A DNA stretch of 64,000 bases from Mesorhizobium sp. STM 4661 (GTDB lineage Bacteria; Pseudomonadota; Alphaproteobacteria; Rhizobiales; Rhizobiaceae): the NCBI RefSeq assembly GCF_000359125.1, contig NZ_CAAF010000054.1, forward strand, positions 1-64,000. Direction: 5' to 3'. Shown one piece after another: positions 1 to 9,955 of the stretch. Each line of letters begins with the position of its first letter. The stretch's first letter is position 1. The position numbers and the translations under genes were made by a program. The notes below the pieces were generated by a model. That model was not told the origin of the DNA, ran no database searches, and saw nothing but the letters and a program-made list of their open reading frames with translations.

Positions 1-19
1 ACTTAAACCGATCTGTCGC

Positions 20-40
20 GGGCGCGGGATGCCCGCGCCG
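20..40 (+). other. GC-rich hairpin upstream of rpsJ
   Basis: A perfect 8-bp stem (GGCGCGGG, loop atg, CCCGCGCC) sits about 25 bases before the rpsJ start. No U-run follows, so it is unlikely to be an intrinsic terminator. It may be a leader structure or the remains of an upstream tuf-rpsJ spacer. Its function is unknown. Confidence 0.4.
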
Positions 41-62
41 CGCCAGAACAAGGAATTGACGC

Positions 63-371
63 ATGAACGGTCAGAATATCCGCATCCGCCTGAAGGCGTT
101 TGATCACCGGGTGCTTGACGCCTCGACGCGGGAAATCGTGTCGACGGCCAAGCGCACCGGCGCCAACGTCCGCGGCCCCATTCCGCTGCCGACGCGGATC
201 GAAAAATTCACGGTCAACCGGTCGCCGCACGTCGACAAGAAGAGCCGTGAGCAGTTCGAGATGCGCACGCACAAGCGGCTGCTCGACATCGTCGACCCGA
301 CCCCGCAGACGGTCGATGCTTTGATGAAACTCGATCTGGCCGCCGGCGTCGACGTCGAGATCAAGCTCTAA
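63..371 (+). CDS. rpsJ: 30S ribosomal protein S10
   Basis: Encodes 102 residues, the normal length for S10, a 30S head protein that in many bacteria also acts as NusE in transcription antitermination. The start [15 protein letters not shown] and the central [20 protein letters not shown] stretch are typical of the family. The ATG follows a good AAGGAA ribosome site. It is the first gene of the S10 operon in this window; upstream genes such as tuf or fusA would lie outside. Identification is secure. Confidence 0.98.
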   Translation: MNGQNIRIRLKAFDHRVLDASTREIVSTAKRTGANVRGPIPLPTRIEKFTVNRSPHVDKKSREQFEMRTHKRLLDIVDPTPQTVDALMKLDLAAGVDVEIKL

Positions 372-389
372 GGGATTGAGAGCGCGGTA

Positions 390-469
390 GGGGCGGTGCC
401 CCGGCCCGGAACTCTAAAGGAACAAGAGGCGTGGAGGGGCGACAGCCCCGACAGGGAACTCTAAAGGAA
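390..469 (+). repeat. Duplicated hairpin plus Shine-Dalgarno unit between rpsJ and rplC
   Basis: Two copies of the same unit lie in tandem about 47 bases apart. Each has a GGGGC-loop-GCCCC hairpin (390-402 and 436-449) followed by the 15-mer GGAACTCTAAAGGAA (408-422 and 455-469). The second copy supplies the rplC ribosome-binding site (AAAGGAA, 8 bases before the ATG). The first copy has no gene behind it. This looks like a local tandem duplication of a translation-initiation leader. Confidence 0.75.
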
Positions 470-477
470 TTGAACCG

Positions 478-1191
478 ATGCGTTCAGGTGTGATTGCAAA
501 GAAGGTGGGAATGACCCGCATCTACAACGATGCCGGGGAACATGTTCCCGTCACCGTTCTCCAGATGGAGAACTGCCAGGTCGTGGCGCAGCGCACGCAG
601 GAGAAGAATGGCTATACCGCCGTTCAGCTCGGCGTTGGCCTTGCCAAGGTGAAGAACACGTCGAAGGCGATGCGCGGCCATTTCGCGACCGCTTCCGTCG
701 AGCCGAAGGCCAAGGTTGCCGAGTTCCGCGTCTCCGCCGACAACATGATCGATGTCGGCGCCGAGATCACCGTCGAGCATTTCGTCGTCGGCCAGAAGGT
801 CGATGTGACGGGCACGACGATCGGCAAGGGTTTCCAGGGCGTCATCAAGCGGCACCACATGGGTGGCGGCCGCGCCACGCACGGCAACTCGGTCTCGCAC
901 CGCACGCACGGTTCAACCGGCCAGCGCCAGGACCCGGGCAAGGTGTTCAAGGGCAAGCATATGGCCGGCCACATGGGCGACACCCGCGTCACCACGCAGA
1001 ATGTCGAGATTGTGTCGACCGATGCCGATCGCGGCCTGATCCTGATCCGCGGCGCGGTTCCTGGATCGAAGGGCGCCTGGATCCTGGTCCGCGACGCGGC
1101 CAAGGTGGCGCTGCCGGCCAATGCGCCGAAGCCTGCCGCGATCCGCGCCGTAGCTAAGAACGAGGCTCCGGCCACAGAGGGAGCGGAATAA
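478..1191 (+). CDS. rplC: 50S ribosomal protein L3
   Basis: L3 binds 23S rRNA near the peptidyl-transferase centre and is an early assembly protein. The family signatures [20 protein letters not shown] and the [21 protein letters not shown] loop are present. At 237 residues it is longer than the roughly 209 of E. coli, mainly through an Ala/Pro-rich C-terminal tail often seen in alphaproteobacteria. Its TAA stop overlaps the rplD ATG by one base (TAATG), implying translational coupling. Confidence 0.98.
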   Translation: MRSGVIAKKVGMTRIYNDAGEHVPVTVLQMENCQVVAQRTQEKNGYTAVQLGVGLAKVKNTSKAMRGHFATASVEPKAKVAEFRVSADNMIDVGAEITVEHFVVGQKVDVTGTTIGKGFQGVIKRHHMGGGRATHGNSVSHRTHGSTGQRQDPGKVFKGKHMAGHMGDTRVTTQNVEIVSTDADRGLILIRGAVPGSKGAWILVRDAAKVALPANAPKPAAIRAVAKNEAPATEGAE

Positions 1192-1811
1192 TGGATCTCA
1201 AGATCACAACGCTGGGCGGCAAGGACGCCGGCAAGGTGGAACTCTCCGAGGAGATTTTCGGCCTTGATCCGCGCGAGGACATCCTGCAGCGCGTCGTGCG
1301 CTGGCAACTCGCCAAGAAGCAGCAGGGCACGCACAAGGCCAAGGGCCGCGCCGAGATCGCGCGCACCGGCGCCAAGATGTACAAGCAGAAGGGTACCGGC
1401 CGCGCCCGTCACCATTCGGCACGCGCTCCGCAGTTCCGCGGCGGTGGCAAGGCGCACGGCCCGGTCGTCCGGAGTCACGAGCACGAACTGCCGAAGAAGG
1501 TTCGCGCGCTCGGCCTCAAGCATGCTCTCTCGGCCAAGGCCAAGAGCGCGTCGATCATCATCATCGACGAGCTGAAGCTGACCGAGGCCAAGACCAAGGC
1601 GCTGATCGCGAATTTCGCGACGCTGGGCCTGACCAACGCCCTGGTGATCGGTGGCGCGGAGCTTGACAAGAATTTCAAGCTGGCGGCGACGAACATCCCG
1701 AACATCGACGTGCTGCCCATCCAGGGCATCAACGTCTACGACATTCTGCGCCGCGGCACGCTGGTCCTTTCGAAGGCCGCCGTCGAGGCTCTCGAGGAGC
1801 GCTTCAAATGA
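1191..1811 (+). CDS. rplD: 50S ribosomal protein L4
   Basis: 206-residue L4, which lines the nascent-chain exit tunnel. In enterobacteria L4 autoregulates the S10 operon; whether it does so here cannot be seen, because the operon leader lies outside the window. The extended tunnel loop with [20 protein letters not shown] is conserved. The start overlaps the rplC stop by one base, and the stop overlaps the rplW start (ATGA). Confidence 0.98.
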   Translation: MDLKITTLGGKDAGKVELSEEIFGLDPREDILQRVVRWQLAKKQQGTHKAKGRAEIARTGAKMYKQKGTGRARHHSARAPQFRGGGKAHGPVVRSHEHELPKKVRALGLKHALSAKAKSASIIIIDELKLTEAKTKALIANFATLGLTNALVIGGAELDKNFKLAATNIPNIDVLPIQGINVYDILRRGTLVLSKAAVEALEERFK

Positions 1812-2101
1812 CCGACCTTCGTCACTACGACGTGATCGTCTCGCCGGCGATCACTGAAAAGTCGACCATGGCTTCCGAGCAGAACCAGGTCGTCTTCAAC
1901 GTCGCCAAGAAGGCGTCGAAGCCGGAAATCAAGGCCGCCGTCGAAGCGCTGTTCGGCGTCAAGGTGGTGGCCGTGAACACGCTTGTCCGCAAGGGCAAGA
2001 TCAAGCGCTTCCGCGGCACGATCGGCCGCCAGAGCGACGTCAAGAAGGCGGTTGTGACGCTGGCCGACGGCCAGTCGATCGACGTCGCGACGGGTCTCTG
2101 A
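1808..2101 (+). CDS. rplW: 50S ribosomal protein L23
   Basis: 97-residue L23, located at the tunnel exit, where it docks trigger factor and SRP. The sequence [18 protein letters not shown] and the [19 protein letters not shown] segment are typical. It starts inside the rplD stop (ATGA overlap), so translation of the two is probably coupled. The length fits the family. Confidence 0.97.
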   Translation: MTDLRHYDVIVSPAITEKSTMASEQNQVVFNVAKKASKPEIKAAVEALFGVKVVAVNTLVRKGKIKRFRGTIGRQSDVKKAVVTLADGQSIDVATGL

Positions 2102-2123
2102 GCAAGGCCGCGAGGACAGGACA

Positions 2124-2957
2124 ATGGCACTTAAAAAATTCAACCCGGTAACGCCGAGCACCCGCCAGCTGGTCATCGTCGACCGCTCGGGCCTCTACAA
2201 GGGCAAGCCCGTCAAGGGCCTGACCGAAGGCCTGACCAAGTCGGGCGGCCGCAACAATTACGGCCGCATCACGGCCCGCTTCATCGGTGGCGGTCACAAG
2301 CGTTCTTACCGCATCATCGACTTCAAGCGCCGCAAGTTCGACGTCGTCGGCACGGTCGAGCGCATTGAATACGATCCGAACCGCACCGCCTTCATCGCGC
2401 TGATCAAGTATGACGATGGCGAGCTGTCCTACATCATCGCCCCGCAGCGTCTGGCTCCCGGCGACAAGATCGTGGCCGGTGAAGCGGTCGACGTGAAGCC
2501 GGGCAATGCGATGCCGCTGGCCTCGATGCCGGTCGGCACCATCGTCCACAACATCGAGCTGAAGCCGGGCAAGGGCGCTCAGGTCGCCCGTTCGGCCGGT
2601 GGCTATGGCCAGCTGGTCGGTCGCGACCAGGGCATGGCGATCCTGCGCCTGAACTCGGGCGAGCAGCGTGTCGTGCACGGCTCCTGCATGGCTACCGTTG
2701 GTGCCGTGTCCAACCCGGACCACGGCAACATCAATGACGGCAAGGCAGGCCGCACGGTGTGGCGCGGCAAACGCCCGCACAATCGCGGCGTGACCATGAA
2801 CCCGGTCGACCATCCGCATGGCGGCGGCGAAGGCCGCACCTCGGGTGGCCGCCATCCGGTTTCGCCCTGGGGCAAGCCGACCAAGGGCAAGAAGACGCGG
2901 TCCAACAAGGCGACCGACAAGTTCATCCTGCGCTCGCGCCATCAGCGCAAGAGCTAA
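2124..2957 (+). CDS. rplB: 50S ribosomal protein L2
   Basis: 277-residue L2, a primary 23S rRNA-binding protein needed for subunit joining and peptidyl transfer. The conserved C-terminal [20 protein letters not shown] motif contains the histidine implicated in peptidyl transfer. An AGGACAGGAC ribosome site precedes the ATG. Full length, with no anomalies. Confidence 0.98.
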   Translation: MALKKFNPVTPSTRQLVIVDRSGLYKGKPVKGLTEGLTKSGGRNNYGRITARFIGGGHKRSYRIIDFKRRKFDVVGTVERIEYDPNRTAFIALIKYDDGELSYIIAPQRLAPGDKIVAGEAVDVKPGNAMPLASMPVGTIVHNIELKPGKGAQVARSAGGYGQLVGRDQGMAILRLNSGEQRVVHGSCMATVGAVSNPDHGNINDGKAGRTVWRGKRPHNRGVTMNPVDHPHGGGEGRTSGGRHPVSPWGKPTKGKKTRSNKATDKFILRSRHQRKS

Positions 2958-2973
2958 GAAGAGGTAACGCCAA

Positions 2974-3252
2974 GTGACTCGTTCTATTTGGAAAGGCCCC
3001 TTCATCGACGGCTACCTTCTCAAGAAGGTGGACAAGGTTCGTGAAGGCGGTCGCAATGAGGTGATCAAGATGTGGAGCCGTCGCTCCACCATCCTGCCGC
3101 AGTTCGTCGGCTTCACCTTCGGTGTCTACAACGGCCAGAAGCATGTTCCCGTTTCGGTGAACGAGGACATGGTCGGCCACAAGTTCGGTGAATTCGCTCC
3201 GACCCGGACCTACTACGGTCATGGCGCGGATAAGAAGGCGAAGAGGAAATAA
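2974..3252 (+). CDS. rpsS: 30S ribosomal protein S19
   Basis: 92-residue S19, which forms a complex with S13 in the 30S head near the A site. The sequence begins [19 protein letters not shown], so the GTG codon is the correct start; it follows AAGAGG. GTG starts are otherwise rare in this cluster. Only 2 bases separate it from rplV. Confidence 0.97.
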   Translation: MTRSIWKGPFIDGYLLKKVDKVREGGRNEVIKMWSRRSTILPQFVGFTFGVYNGQKHVPVSVNEDMVGHKFGEFAPTRTYYGHGADKKAKRK

Positions 3253-3254
3253 TC

Positions 3255-3644
3255 ATGGGCAAGGCCAAAGCTCCGCGCAGGCTTGCTGACAACGAAGCGC
3301 GCGCCGTGTTGCGCACGATCCGTATCAGCCCGCAGAAGCTGAATCTGGTTGCCGCGCTGATCCGCGGCAAGAAGGTCGCGACAGCGCTTTCCGACCTCGA
3401 ATTCTCGGCCAAGCGGATTTCCGGCACGGTCAAGAAGACGCTGGAATCGGCGATCGCCAACGCGGAAAACAACCACGACCTCGACGTCGATGCGCTGATC
3501 GTGGCGGAAGCCTATGTCGGCAAGTCGATCGTCATGAAGCGGTTCCATGCCCGTGGCCGTGGTCGCGCCAGCCGTATCGAGAAGCCGTTCTCGCACCTCA
3601 CGATCGTCGTTCGTGAAGTCGAAGAAAAAGGGGAGGCCGCATAA
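3255..3644 (+). CDS. rplV: 50S ribosomal protein L22
   Basis: 129-residue L22. Its beta-hairpin lines the exit tunnel and is a known site of macrolide-resistance mutations. The C-terminal [20 protein letters not shown] segment is characteristic. Its TAA stop overlaps the rpsC ATG (TAATG). Length and order are normal for Rhizobiales. Confidence 0.98.
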   Translation: MGKAKAPRRLADNEARAVLRTIRISPQKLNLVAALIRGKKVATALSDLEFSAKRISGTVKKTLESAIANAENNHDLDVDALIVAEAYVGKSIVMKRFHARGRGRASRIEKPFSHLTIVVREVEEKGEAA

Positions 3645-4366
3645 TGGGCCAGAAAGTCAATCCGATCGGTCTGCGTCTCGGCATCAACCGCACCTGGGAT
3701 TCGCGCTGGTTCGCCAACACCGGCGAGTATGGCAAGCTGCTGCACGAGGACATCAAGATCCGCAAATATCTTGAGAAGGAACTCAAGCAGGCTGCGATCT
3801 CGAAAGTCGTGATCGAGCGTCCGCACAAGAAGTGCCGCGTCACCATCCATGCGGCGCGTCCGGGCCTGATCATCGGCAAGAAGGGCGCCGACATCGAGAA
3901 GCTTCGCAAGAAGCTGATGGAGATGACGAAGTCCGAGACGCACCTCAACATCGTCGAAGTGCGCAAGCCCGAGATCGACGCGACCCTGGTCGCTCAGTCG
4001 ATCGCCCAGCAGCTCGAGCGCCGTATCGCGTTCCGTCGCGCCATGAAGCGCGCCGTGCAGTCGGCGATGCGCCTCGGTGCCGAAGGCATCCGCATCAACT
4101 GCGCCGGCCGTCTCGGCGGCGCCGAGATCGCGCGCATGGAATGGTACCGCGAAGGCCGGGTGCCGCTGCATACGCTGCGCGCCGACGTCGACTACGGCAC
4201 GGCCGAGGCGCATACGGCTTACGGCATCTGCGGCGTCAAGGTCTGGGTATTCAAGGGCGAGATCCTCGAGCACGATCCGATGGCTTCGGAGCGCCGCGCG
4301 AGCGAAGGCGATGCGCATGGCGGTGGTGGTGAGCGCGAACGCGGTCGCCGTCGCGAAAACGCGTAA
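3644..4366 (+). CDS. rpsC: 30S ribosomal protein S3
   Basis: 240-residue S3, a head protein at the mRNA entry tunnel with helicase-like activity. [20 protein letters not shown] at the N-terminus and the KH-domain [18 protein letters not shown] motif are clear. The C-terminal tail is rich in Gly, Arg and Glu ([15 protein letters not shown]), a common alphaproteobacterial extension. Coupled to rplV by a one-base overlap. Confidence 0.98.
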   Translation: MGQKVNPIGLRLGINRTWDSRWFANTGEYGKLLHEDIKIRKYLEKELKQAAISKVVIERPHKKCRVTIHAARPGLIIGKKGADIEKLRKKLMEMTKSETHLNIVEVRKPEIDATLVAQSIAQQLERRIAFRRAMKRAVQSAMRLGAEGIRINCAGRLGGAEIARMEWYREGRVPLHTLRADVDYGTAEAHTAYGICGVKVWVFKGEILEHDPMASERRASEGDAHGGGGERERGRRRENA

Positions 4367-4393
4367 GACATTTGAGAATTTGGAGTTAGAACG

Positions 4394-4807
4394 ATGCTGC
4401 AGCCAAAGCGCACAAAGTTCCGCAAGCAGTTCAAGGGCCGCATCCATGGTACCGCCAAGGGCGGCACCAACCTGGATTTCGGCGGTTTCGGGCTGAAGGC
4501 GCTTGATCCGAACCGCGTCACCGCGCGTGAGATCGAGGCGGCCCGCCGCGCGATCACCCGCGAGATGAAGCGCGCCGGCCGTGTGTGGATCCGTATCTTC
4601 CCGGACGTGCCGGTGACGTCGAAGCCGACCGAAGTCCGCATGGGCAAGGGCAAGGGCGCGGTCGATTACTGGGCGGCGCGCGTCAAGCCCGGCCGCATCA
4701 TGTTCGAGATCGACGGCGTCAACGAGGAAACCGCCCGTGAGGCGCTGCGTCTCGGCGCGGCGAAGCTCTCGGTCAGGACGCGCTTCGTACAGCGCATCGC
4801 AGAATAA
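4394..4807 (+). CDS. rplP: 50S ribosomal protein L16
   Basis: 137-residue L16, which sits at the base of the central protuberance and helps position A-site tRNA. The start [19 protein letters not shown] and the [20 protein letters not shown] block are diagnostic. It is the expected neighbour of rpmC downstream. Confidence 0.98.
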   Translation: MLQPKRTKFRKQFKGRIHGTAKGGTNLDFGGFGLKALDPNRVTAREIEAARRAITREMKRAGRVWIRIFPDVPVTSKPTEVRMGKGKGAVDYWAARVKPGRIMFEIDGVNEETAREALRLGAAKLSVRTRFVQRIAE

Positions 4808-4820
4808 GGACGGGCTGATC

Positions 4821-5021
4821 ATGAAAGCCGAAGATATCCGGACCAAGACCCAGGACCAGCTGACCGACGACCTGGCCAGCCTGAAGAAGGAGCAGTTCAA
4901 CCTGCGCTTCCAGAAGGCCACCGGTCAGCTCGAGAAGACCGCGCGCGTGAGGCAGGTCCGCAAGGACATTGCGCGCATCAAGACCATCGCCGCGGAAAAA
5001 TCCGCGGCCAAGAAGGCTTAA
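4821..5021 (+). CDS. rpmC: 50S ribosomal protein L29
   Basis: 66-residue L29, a small helical protein at the tunnel exit beside L23. The ATG at [18 protein letters not shown] is chosen because it gives the usual family length. The frame is open further upstream, but only inside rplP. The conserved [20 protein letters not shown] segment is present. Confidence 0.96.
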   Translation: MKAEDIRTKTQDQLTDDLASLKKEQFNLRFQKATGQLEKTARVRQVRKDIARIKTIAAEKSAAKKA

Positions 5022-5032
5022 GGACGAAAACC

Positions 5033-5272
5033 ATGCCAAAGCGCATTCTGCAGGGCACCGTCGTCAGCGACAAGAACGAGAAGACGGTTGTCGTCAAGGT
5101 CGAACGGCGCTTCACGCATCCCGTGATGAAGAAGACCGTGCGCATGACCAAGAAGTACAAGGCGCACGACGAGAACAACGCCCACAAGGTCGGCGATCAG
5201 GTGTTCATCCAGGAATCGAAGCCGATTTCCAAGGACAAGCGCTGGATCGTCGTGGTCTCGGACCAGGCGTAA
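5033..5272 (+). CDS. rpsQ: 30S ribosomal protein S17
   Basis: 79-residue S17, an OB-fold primary 16S rRNA-binding protein. [20 protein letters not shown] at the start and the KKYKAHDE motif are typical. It closes the S10-operon part of the cluster. The following 72-base gap before rplN is slightly longer than its neighbours and may hold the spc junction, but no promoter or terminator is convincing there. Confidence 0.97.
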   Translation: MPKRILQGTVVSDKNEKTVVVKVERRFTHPVMKKTVRMTKKYKAHDENNAHKVGDQVFIQESKPISKDKRWIVVVSDQA

Positions 5273-5344
5273 AACAACGAATTTTGGACAGACCGGGGAA
5301 GGGTGAAGAACCCGTCCCGTTAGAAAAGAAGAAGGCGGCCAGTC

Positions 5345-5713
5345 ATGATTCAGATGCAAACAAACCTCGACGTCGCGGATAATTCCGGCGCCCGTCGTGT
5401 CATGTGCATCAAGGTGCTGGGCGGCTCGAAGCGGAAATACGCTTCCGTGGGCGACATCATCGTGGTGTCGATCAAGGAAGCCATCCCGCGCGGCCGCGTG
5501 AAGAAGGGCGATGTGATGAAGGCGGTCGTGGTTCGCACGGCCAAGGACATCCGCCGCCCGGACGGCAGCGTGATCCGTTTCGACAAGAACGCGGCCGTTC
5601 TCGTCGACAACAAGAAAGAGCCGATCGGCACCCGTATCTTCGGACCGGTTCCGCGCGAGCTGCGCGCCAAGAACCACATGAAGATCATCTCGCTCGCGCC
5701 TGAAGTGCTGTAA
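5345..5713 (+). CDS. rplN: 50S ribosomal protein L14
   Basis: 122-residue L14, an interface protein contacting 16S helix 14. [20 protein letters not shown] at the N-terminus is nearly invariant. First gene of the spc section. Length is exactly that of most bacterial L14 proteins. Confidence 0.98.
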   Translation: MIQMQTNLDVADNSGARRVMCIKVLGGSKRKYASVGDIIVVSIKEAIPRGRVKKGDVMKAVVVRTAKDIRRPDGSVIRFDKNAAVLVDNKKEPIGTRIFGPVPRELRAKNHMKIISLAPEVL

Positions 5714-5725
5714 GGAGCCGGACCA

Positions 5726-6040
5726 ATGCAAAAGATTAGAAAAGGCGACAAGGTCGTCGTGCTGGCCGGCAAGGACAAGGGCCGTTCGGGCGAAGTCCTC
5801 TCGGTGCAGCCGAAGGACGACACCGCGCTGGTGCGCGGCGTCAATATGATTCGTCGTCACCAGAAGCAGTCCCAGTCCCAGGAGGGCGGGATCATCACCA
5901 AGGAAGCGCCGATCCAGCTGTCGAACATCGCGCTGGCCGACCCCAAGGATGGCAAGCCGACCCGCGTCGGCTTCATCTTCCAGAAGGACGGCAAGAAGGT
6001 GCGCGTCGCCAAGCGCTCGGGAGAAGTCATCAATGGCTAA
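5726..6040 (+). CDS. rplX: 50S ribosomal protein L24
   Basis: 104-residue L24, an assembly-initiating protein with a KOW motif ([20 protein letters not shown], residues about 4-23). The stop overlaps the rplE start by 8 bases, so the two are likely translated in a coupled manner. Confidence 0.97.
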   Translation: MQKIRKGDKVVVLAGKDKGRSGEVLSVQPKDDTALVRGVNMIRRHQKQSQSQEGGIITKEAPIQLSNIALADPKDGKPTRVGFIFQKDGKKVRVAKRSGEVING

Positions 6041-6611
6041 GGCTCAAACCAAGCAGGCGACTGCCCAGAACACGCCGCGTCTGAAGAAGGTCTATAACGA
6101 GACCATCCGCAAGGCGCTGCAGGAGCAGTTCGGCTACGAGAACGAGATGCAGGTTCCGCGCATCGACAAGATCGTGCTGAACATGGGCGTCGGCGAAGCG
6201 ACCGGCGATTCGAAGAAGCCTTCGATCGCGGCCGAAGACCTGGCGATGATCGCCGGCCAGAAGGCCGTCGTCACCCGCGCCCGCAATTCGATCGCCGGCT
6301 TCAAGGTCCGCGAAAAGATGCCGATCGGCGCCAAGGTCACGCTGCGCAAGGAACGCATGTACGAGTTCCTCGACCGCCTCGTGAACATCGCGCTGCCGCG
6401 CGTCCGCGACTTCCGCGGGCTCAATCCGAAGAGCTTCGATGGCCGTGGCAACTACGCCATGGGCATCAAGGAACACATCGTGTTCCCGGAGATCAACTAC
6501 GACAAGGTTGATCAGATCTGGGGCATGGACGTCATCGTTTGTACGACTGCGAAGACGGACGACGAAGCCAGGGCATTGCTCAAGGCCTTCAACTTCCCCT
6601 TCCGCCAGTAA
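6033..6611 (+). CDS. rplE: 50S ribosomal protein L5
   Basis: 192-residue L5, which binds 5S rRNA and bridges to the 30S head. The start [20 protein letters not shown] is chosen because an upstream extension would run through rplX. The ATG overlaps rplX by 8 bases and has a GGGAGAAG ribosome site. Core motifs such as [11 protein letters not shown] and [18 protein letters not shown] are intact. Confidence 0.97.
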   Translation: MAKAQTKQATAQNTPRLKKVYNETIRKALQEQFGYENEMQVPRIDKIVLNMGVGEATGDSKKPSIAAEDLAMIAGQKAVVTRARNSIAGFKVREKMPIGAKVTLRKERMYEFLDRLVNIALPRVRDFRGLNPKSFDGRGNYAMGIKEHIVFPEINYDKVDQIWGMDVIVCTTAKTDDEARALLKAFNFPFRQ

Positions 6612-6638
6612 CGGCAGCGAGAAAAGGAAAAATCTGAA

Positions 6639-6944
6639 ATGGCAAAGACCAGCTCAGTCGAGAAGAACAACAGGCGCCGCAAGCTTGCGGACCAGTACGG
6701 TCCCAAGCGCAAGGCGCTCAAGGCGATCATCATGGATCAGTCCAAGCCGATGGAAGAGCGCTTCCGCGCCCAGCTCAAGCTTGCTGCCATGCCGCGCAAC
6801 TCGGCCAAGATCCGCATCCGCAACCGCTGCGAAGTCACCGGACGTCCGCGTGCCTATTATCGCAAGCTCAAAGTATCGCGCATCGCGCTTCGTGATCTCG
6901 GCAATAACGGCCAGATCCCGGGCCTGGTCAAGTCGAGCTGGTAA
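6639..6944 (+). CDS. rpsN: 30S ribosomal protein S14
   Basis: 101-residue S14 of the long, zinc-independent (C-minus) type: no CxxC pairs are present. The C-terminal [20 protein letters not shown] motif is typical. It lies between rplE and rpsH as in most proteobacteria. Confidence 0.97.
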   Translation: MAKTSSVEKNNRRRKLADQYGPKRKALKAIIMDQSKPMEERFRAQLKLAAMPRNSAKIRIRNRCEVTGRPRAYYRKLKVSRIALRDLGNNGQIPGLVKSSW

Positions 6945-6956
6945 GGAGGACATAAC

Positions 6957-7355
6957 ATGTCATTGAGCGATCCTCTCGGCGATATGCTGACCCGCATCCG
7001 CAACGCCTATGGCCGCAAGAAGTCGAGCGTTTCGACGCCGGCCTCGCGCCTGCGTACCCGCGTCCTCGACGTGCTGAAGGCTGAAGGTTATATCCGCGAC
7101 TACAGCCAGACTGACTTCGACAACGGCAAGTCCGAAATCGAGATCGAGCTGAAGTATTTCGACGGCGCGCCGGTTGTGCGCGAAATCGCCCGTGTCTCGA
7201 AGCCCGGCCGTCGCGTTTACGTTTCGGCCAAGTCGATCCCGCACGTCGCCAACGGCCTCGGCATCGCCATCCTTTCGACACCGAAGGGCGTGATGGCCGA
7301 CCACGAAGCGCGCGAACAGAACGTCGGCGGCGAAATTCTCTGCCAGATCTTCTGA
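6957..7355 (+). CDS. rpsH: 30S ribosomal protein S8
   Basis: 132-residue S8, a primary 16S binder and, in E. coli, the translational repressor of the spc operon. [20 protein letters not shown] and the C-terminal [19 protein letters not shown] motif are conserved. It has a strong AAGGAGG ribosome site. A REP-like palindrome follows before rplF. Confidence 0.97.
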   Translation: MSLSDPLGDMLTRIRNAYGRKKSSVSTPASRLRTRVLDVLKAEGYIRDYSQTDFDNGKSEIEIELKYFDGAPVVREIARVSKPGRRVYVSAKSIPHVANGLGIAILSTPKGVMADHEAREQNVGGEILCQIF

Positions 7356-7361
7356 TCTGGA

Positions 7362-7402
7362 GCGTGATCCCGAAAAATGGAATCCGGTTTTCGGGGTCAT
7401 GC
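7362..7402 (+). repeat. REP-like palindrome between rpsH and rplF
   Basis: An imperfect inverted repeat, TGATCCCGAAAA ... TTTTCGGGGTCA, separated by about 11 bases. Its GATCCCGAAAA core matches the palindrome seen again after rpoA and is a common intergenic element in rhizobial genomes. Inside this operon it would fold in mRNA between rpsH and rplF. Confidence 0.7.
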
Positions 7403-7446
7403 CCGAAAACAGAGACCTGAAACAAGAGAAGTGACGAGGACAACAA

Positions 7447-7980
7447 ATGTCTCGTATTGGAAAGAAACCCGTTTCGCTGCCGCTGGGCGTGACCGCGACC
7501 GTCAACGGCCAGACCGTGACGGCGAAGGGCCCCAAGGGCGAGCTGAAGTTCGTGGTGAACGACGAAGTGCTGGTCAAGATGGAAGGCAGCGAGATCGCTG
7601 TCCAGCCGCGCGACCAGACCAAGACCGCCCGCGCCAAATGGGGGATGTCGCGCACGCAGATCGTCAACATCCTGCTGGGCGTCAAGGACGGTTTCGAAAA
7701 GAAGCTCGAAATCACCGGCGTCGGCTATCGCGCCGCCATGCAGGGCAAGAACCTGCAGCTCGCGCTTGGCTTCAGCCATGACGTCGTCTACGAGACGCCG
7801 CAAGGCATCACGATCACCGTGCCGAAGCCGACGGAAATCACCGTGACCGGCATCGACAAGCAGATGGTCGGCCAGGTCGCCGCCGAGATCCGCGAGTATC
7901 GTGGTCCCGAGCCCTACAAGGGCAAGGGCGTCCGCTATGCGGGCGAGAAGATCGTCCGCAAGGAAGGCAAGAAGAAGTAG
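7447..7980 (+). CDS. rplF: 50S ribosomal protein L6
   Basis: 177-residue L6, made of two similar RNA-binding folds and placed near the factor-binding site. [20 protein letters not shown] and the C-terminal [20 protein letters not shown] block are diagnostic. The flanks are unusual: a REP-like palindrome before it and an inverted heptamer array after it. Confidence 0.97.
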   Translation: MSRIGKKPVSLPLGVTATVNGQTVTAKGPKGELKFVVNDEVLVKMEGSEIAVQPRDQTKTARAKWGMSRTQIVNILLGVKDGFEKKLEITGVGYRAAMQGKNLQLALGFSHDVVYETPQGITITVPKPTEITVTGIDKQMVGQVAAEIREYRGPEPYKGKGVRYAGEKIVRKEGKKK

Positions 7981-7984
7981 TTTC

Positions 7985-8087
7985 GTCAATGGTGAATGGT
8001 GAATGGTAAAATGGCAGTAGGCTAGAGCAGGGGCCGGGTGGCACTTCGTTTCTACCATTCACCATTTTTCCATTCACCATTCACTGC
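7985..8087 (+). repeat. Inverted heptamer-repeat array between rplF and rplR
   Basis: The left arm (7985-8014) carries tandem GGTGAAT heptamers. The right arm (8051-8087) carries the reverse complement, ATTCACC. They are separated by about 36 bases of unrelated sequence. The arms can pair over roughly 20 bp with few mismatches, giving a large hairpin in the operon mRNA. A second array of the same design lies between rpsM and rpsK. Confidence 0.75.
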
Positions 8088-8173
8088 AAATCAACGCCGC
8101 GGGGAGCGGTCGCGGGAGGCTCGTCCTACCGCATATGGCGGCCCCCGTTTTTTGAAGGCAAGGAACTGACATC

Positions 8174-8533
8174 ATGGGCTCGAAAGAATCCACCCAGCGC
8201 CGCGCTCAGCGCGTCCGCCGCCAGATCAAGAAAGTCGCGGGCGAGCGTCCGCGTCTGTCCGTCCATCGCACGTCGAAGAACATCTATGTGCAAGTCATCG
8301 ACGACGCCAAGGGCCACACCATCGCTGCCGCCTCGACGCTGGAAAAGGACCTCAAGGGTTCGCTCAAGACCGGCGCCGATACCGCGGCCGCGGCCGCGAT
8401 CGGCAAGCTGATCGCCGAGCGGGCCTCGAAGGCCGGCGTCACGGAAGTCGTCTTCGATCGCGGGCCGTACATCTATCACGGCCGCGTCAAGGCGCTGGCC
8501 GAGGCCGCTCGCGAGGGCGGTCTGACTTTCTAA
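8174..8533 (+). CDS. rplR: 50S ribosomal protein L18
   Basis: 119-residue L18, a 5S rRNA-binding protein of the central protuberance. [20 protein letters not shown] and the C-terminal [20 protein letters not shown] are family hallmarks. A ribosome site (AAGGCAAGGA) precedes the ATG. The nearly 200-base gap upstream is longer than usual because of the inserted repeat array. Confidence 0.97.
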   Translation: MGSKESTQRRAQRVRRQIKKVAGERPRLSVHRTSKNIYVQVIDDAKGHTIAAASTLEKDLKGSLKTGADTAAAAAIGKLIAERASKAGVTEVVFDRGPYIYHGRVKALAEAAREGGLTF

Positions 8534-8611
8534 AATTTCGCCCCCGGTGACCCACAGAGGCGCCGGATATCATCATCAACCGTGCTTCCGGAAAAAAACA
8601 AGGAACAGGAT

Positions 8612-9175
8612 ATGGCACAGGAACGTAGGGATGGCGGCCGCGGCCGTGATCGCGAAGAGCGCGACGACGGCATGGTGGACAAGCTCGTCCACATCAACCG
8701 CGTTGCCAAGGTCGTCAAGGGCGGCCGTCGCTTCGGCTTTGCAGCACTCGTCGTCGTCGGCGACCAGAAGGGCCGCGTCGGCTTTGGTCACGGCAAGGCG
8801 CGCGAAGTGCCTGAGGCGATCCGCAAGGCAACCGAATCGGCCAAGCGCGACATGATCTTCGTGCCGCTGCGCTCGGGTCGCACGCTGCACCACGACGTCG
8901 AGGGACGCTGGGGTGCCGGACGCGTGCTGCTGCGCGCTGCAAAACAAGGTACCGGCATCATCGCCGGCGGCCCGATGCGCGCCGTTTTCGAGACGCTCGG
9001 CATGCATGACGTGGTCGCCAAGTCGATGGGCTCGTCGAACCCGTACAACATGGTTCGCGCCACCTTCGACGCGCTGAAGAGCCAGATGCATCCCAAGGAT
9101 GTGGCTGCCGCGCGCGGCATCAAGTATTCGACGCTTCAGGCCCGCCGCGGCACCGCCGTTGCGGCTGAAGAATAG
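8612..9175 (+). CDS. rpsE: 30S ribosomal protein S5
   Basis: 187-residue S5, which takes part in decoding fidelity and is the classical target of spectinomycin-resistance mutations. I start it at [20 protein letters not shown], after AAGGAACAGG. A TTG-type extension 30 bases upstream is open but less likely. The [19 protein letters not shown] motif is intact. Confidence 0.96.
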   Translation: MAQERRDGGRGRDREERDDGMVDKLVHINRVAKVVKGGRRFGFAALVVVGDQKGRVGFGHGKAREVPEAIRKATESAKRDMIFVPLRSGRTLHHDVEGRWGAGRVLLRAAKQGTGIIAGGPMRAVFETLGMHDVVAKSMGSSNPYNMVRATFDALKSQMHPKDVAAARGIKYSTLQARRGTAVAAEE

Positions 9176-9200
9176 TCTGATCTGACCAGGGATTTTGACC

Positions 9201-9398
9201 ATGGCCAAGAAAGCAGTAAAGACCATCACCGTCGAGCAGATCGGTTCGCCGATCCGCCGGCCGAAGGAGCAGCGCGCGACGCTGGTCGGCCTCGGCCTCA
9301 ACAAGATGCACAAGCAGCGCACGCTGGAGGATACGCCCTCCGTGCGCGGCATGATCGCTGCCGTCCAGCACCTCGTCCGCGTCGTGGACGAGGGCTGA
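9201..9398 (+). CDS. rpmD: 50S ribosomal protein L30
   Basis: 65-residue L30. [20 protein letters not shown] and the [20 protein letters not shown] segment identify it. The ATG is preferred over an in-frame TTG six bases upstream. L30 is missing in some bacteria but is normally retained in Rhizobiales at this place. Confidence 0.95.
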   Translation: MAKKAVKTITVEQIGSPIRRPKEQRATLVGLGLNKMHKQRTLEDTPSVRGMIAAVQHLVRVVDEG

Positions 9399-9420
9399 GC
9401 AAAAGCGCAGGAGAACGAAG

Positions 9421-9894
9421 ATGAAACTCAACGATCTGCGTGACAAGGACGGCGCCACGCATTCCAAGAAGCGTCTCGGCCGCGGCATCGGTTCCGGCTC
9501 GGGCAAGACCGCCGGTCGCGGCGTCAAGGGCCAGAAGGCGCGCTCCGGCGTTGCCATCAACGGCTTCGAGGGCGGCCAGATGCCGCTCTACCGGCGCCTG
9601 CCGAAGCGCGGCTTCAACAATATCTTCGCCAAGAGCTTCACCGTCGTGTCGCTGGCCCGCATCCAGGCCGCGCTCGACGCCAAGAAGCTCGACGCCAAGG
9701 CCACCGTGACGGCCGAAGCGCTGGTCGCGGCCGGCGTCATCCGCCGCGTCAAGGACGGCGTGCGCATCCTCTCCGACGGTGACATCAAGGCCAAGCTCGC
9801 CTTCGACGTGGCCGGCGCCTCCAAGGCTGCGGTCGAGAAGATCGAAAAGGCCGGCGGTTCGGTGAAGCTGCCGGAAAAGGCAGCCGCCGAGTAA
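9421..9894 (+). CDS. rplO: 50S ribosomal protein L15
   Basis: 157-residue L15, a late assembly protein. The Gly-rich N-terminus [19 protein letters not shown] and the [17 protein letters not shown] motif are clear. It precedes secY, as is usual at the end of the spc operon. Confidence 0.97.
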   Translation: MKLNDLRDKDGATHSKKRLGRGIGSGSGKTAGRGVKGQKARSGVAINGFEGGQMPLYRRLPKRGFNNIFAKSFTVVSLARIQAALDAKKLDAKATVTAEALVAAGVIRRVKDGVRILSDGDIKAKLAFDVAGASKAAVEKIEKAGGSVKLPEKAAAE

Positions 9895-9902
9895 CGGCGA
9901 TT

Positions 9903-9955
9903 TGAAGCGCGATCGGCAAAGATGGGTTCCGTTTTTGCTTTCGATTGCGCTTTGA
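9903..9955 (+). repeat. Palindromic repeat between rplO and secY
   Basis: An imperfect palindrome with outer arms AAGCGCGATCG and CGATTGCGCTT around an AT-richer centre (TTCCGTTTTTGC). It differs from the GATCCCGAAAA type but has the size and form of the other rhizobial intergenic palindromes. It lies in the secY leader. Confidence 0.6.

Noticed and set aside
7985-8087. CRISPR-like array
   Set aside because: The repeat unit is only 7 bases, with no unique spacers of 30-40 bases and no cas genes nearby. The arrangement is an inverted pair.
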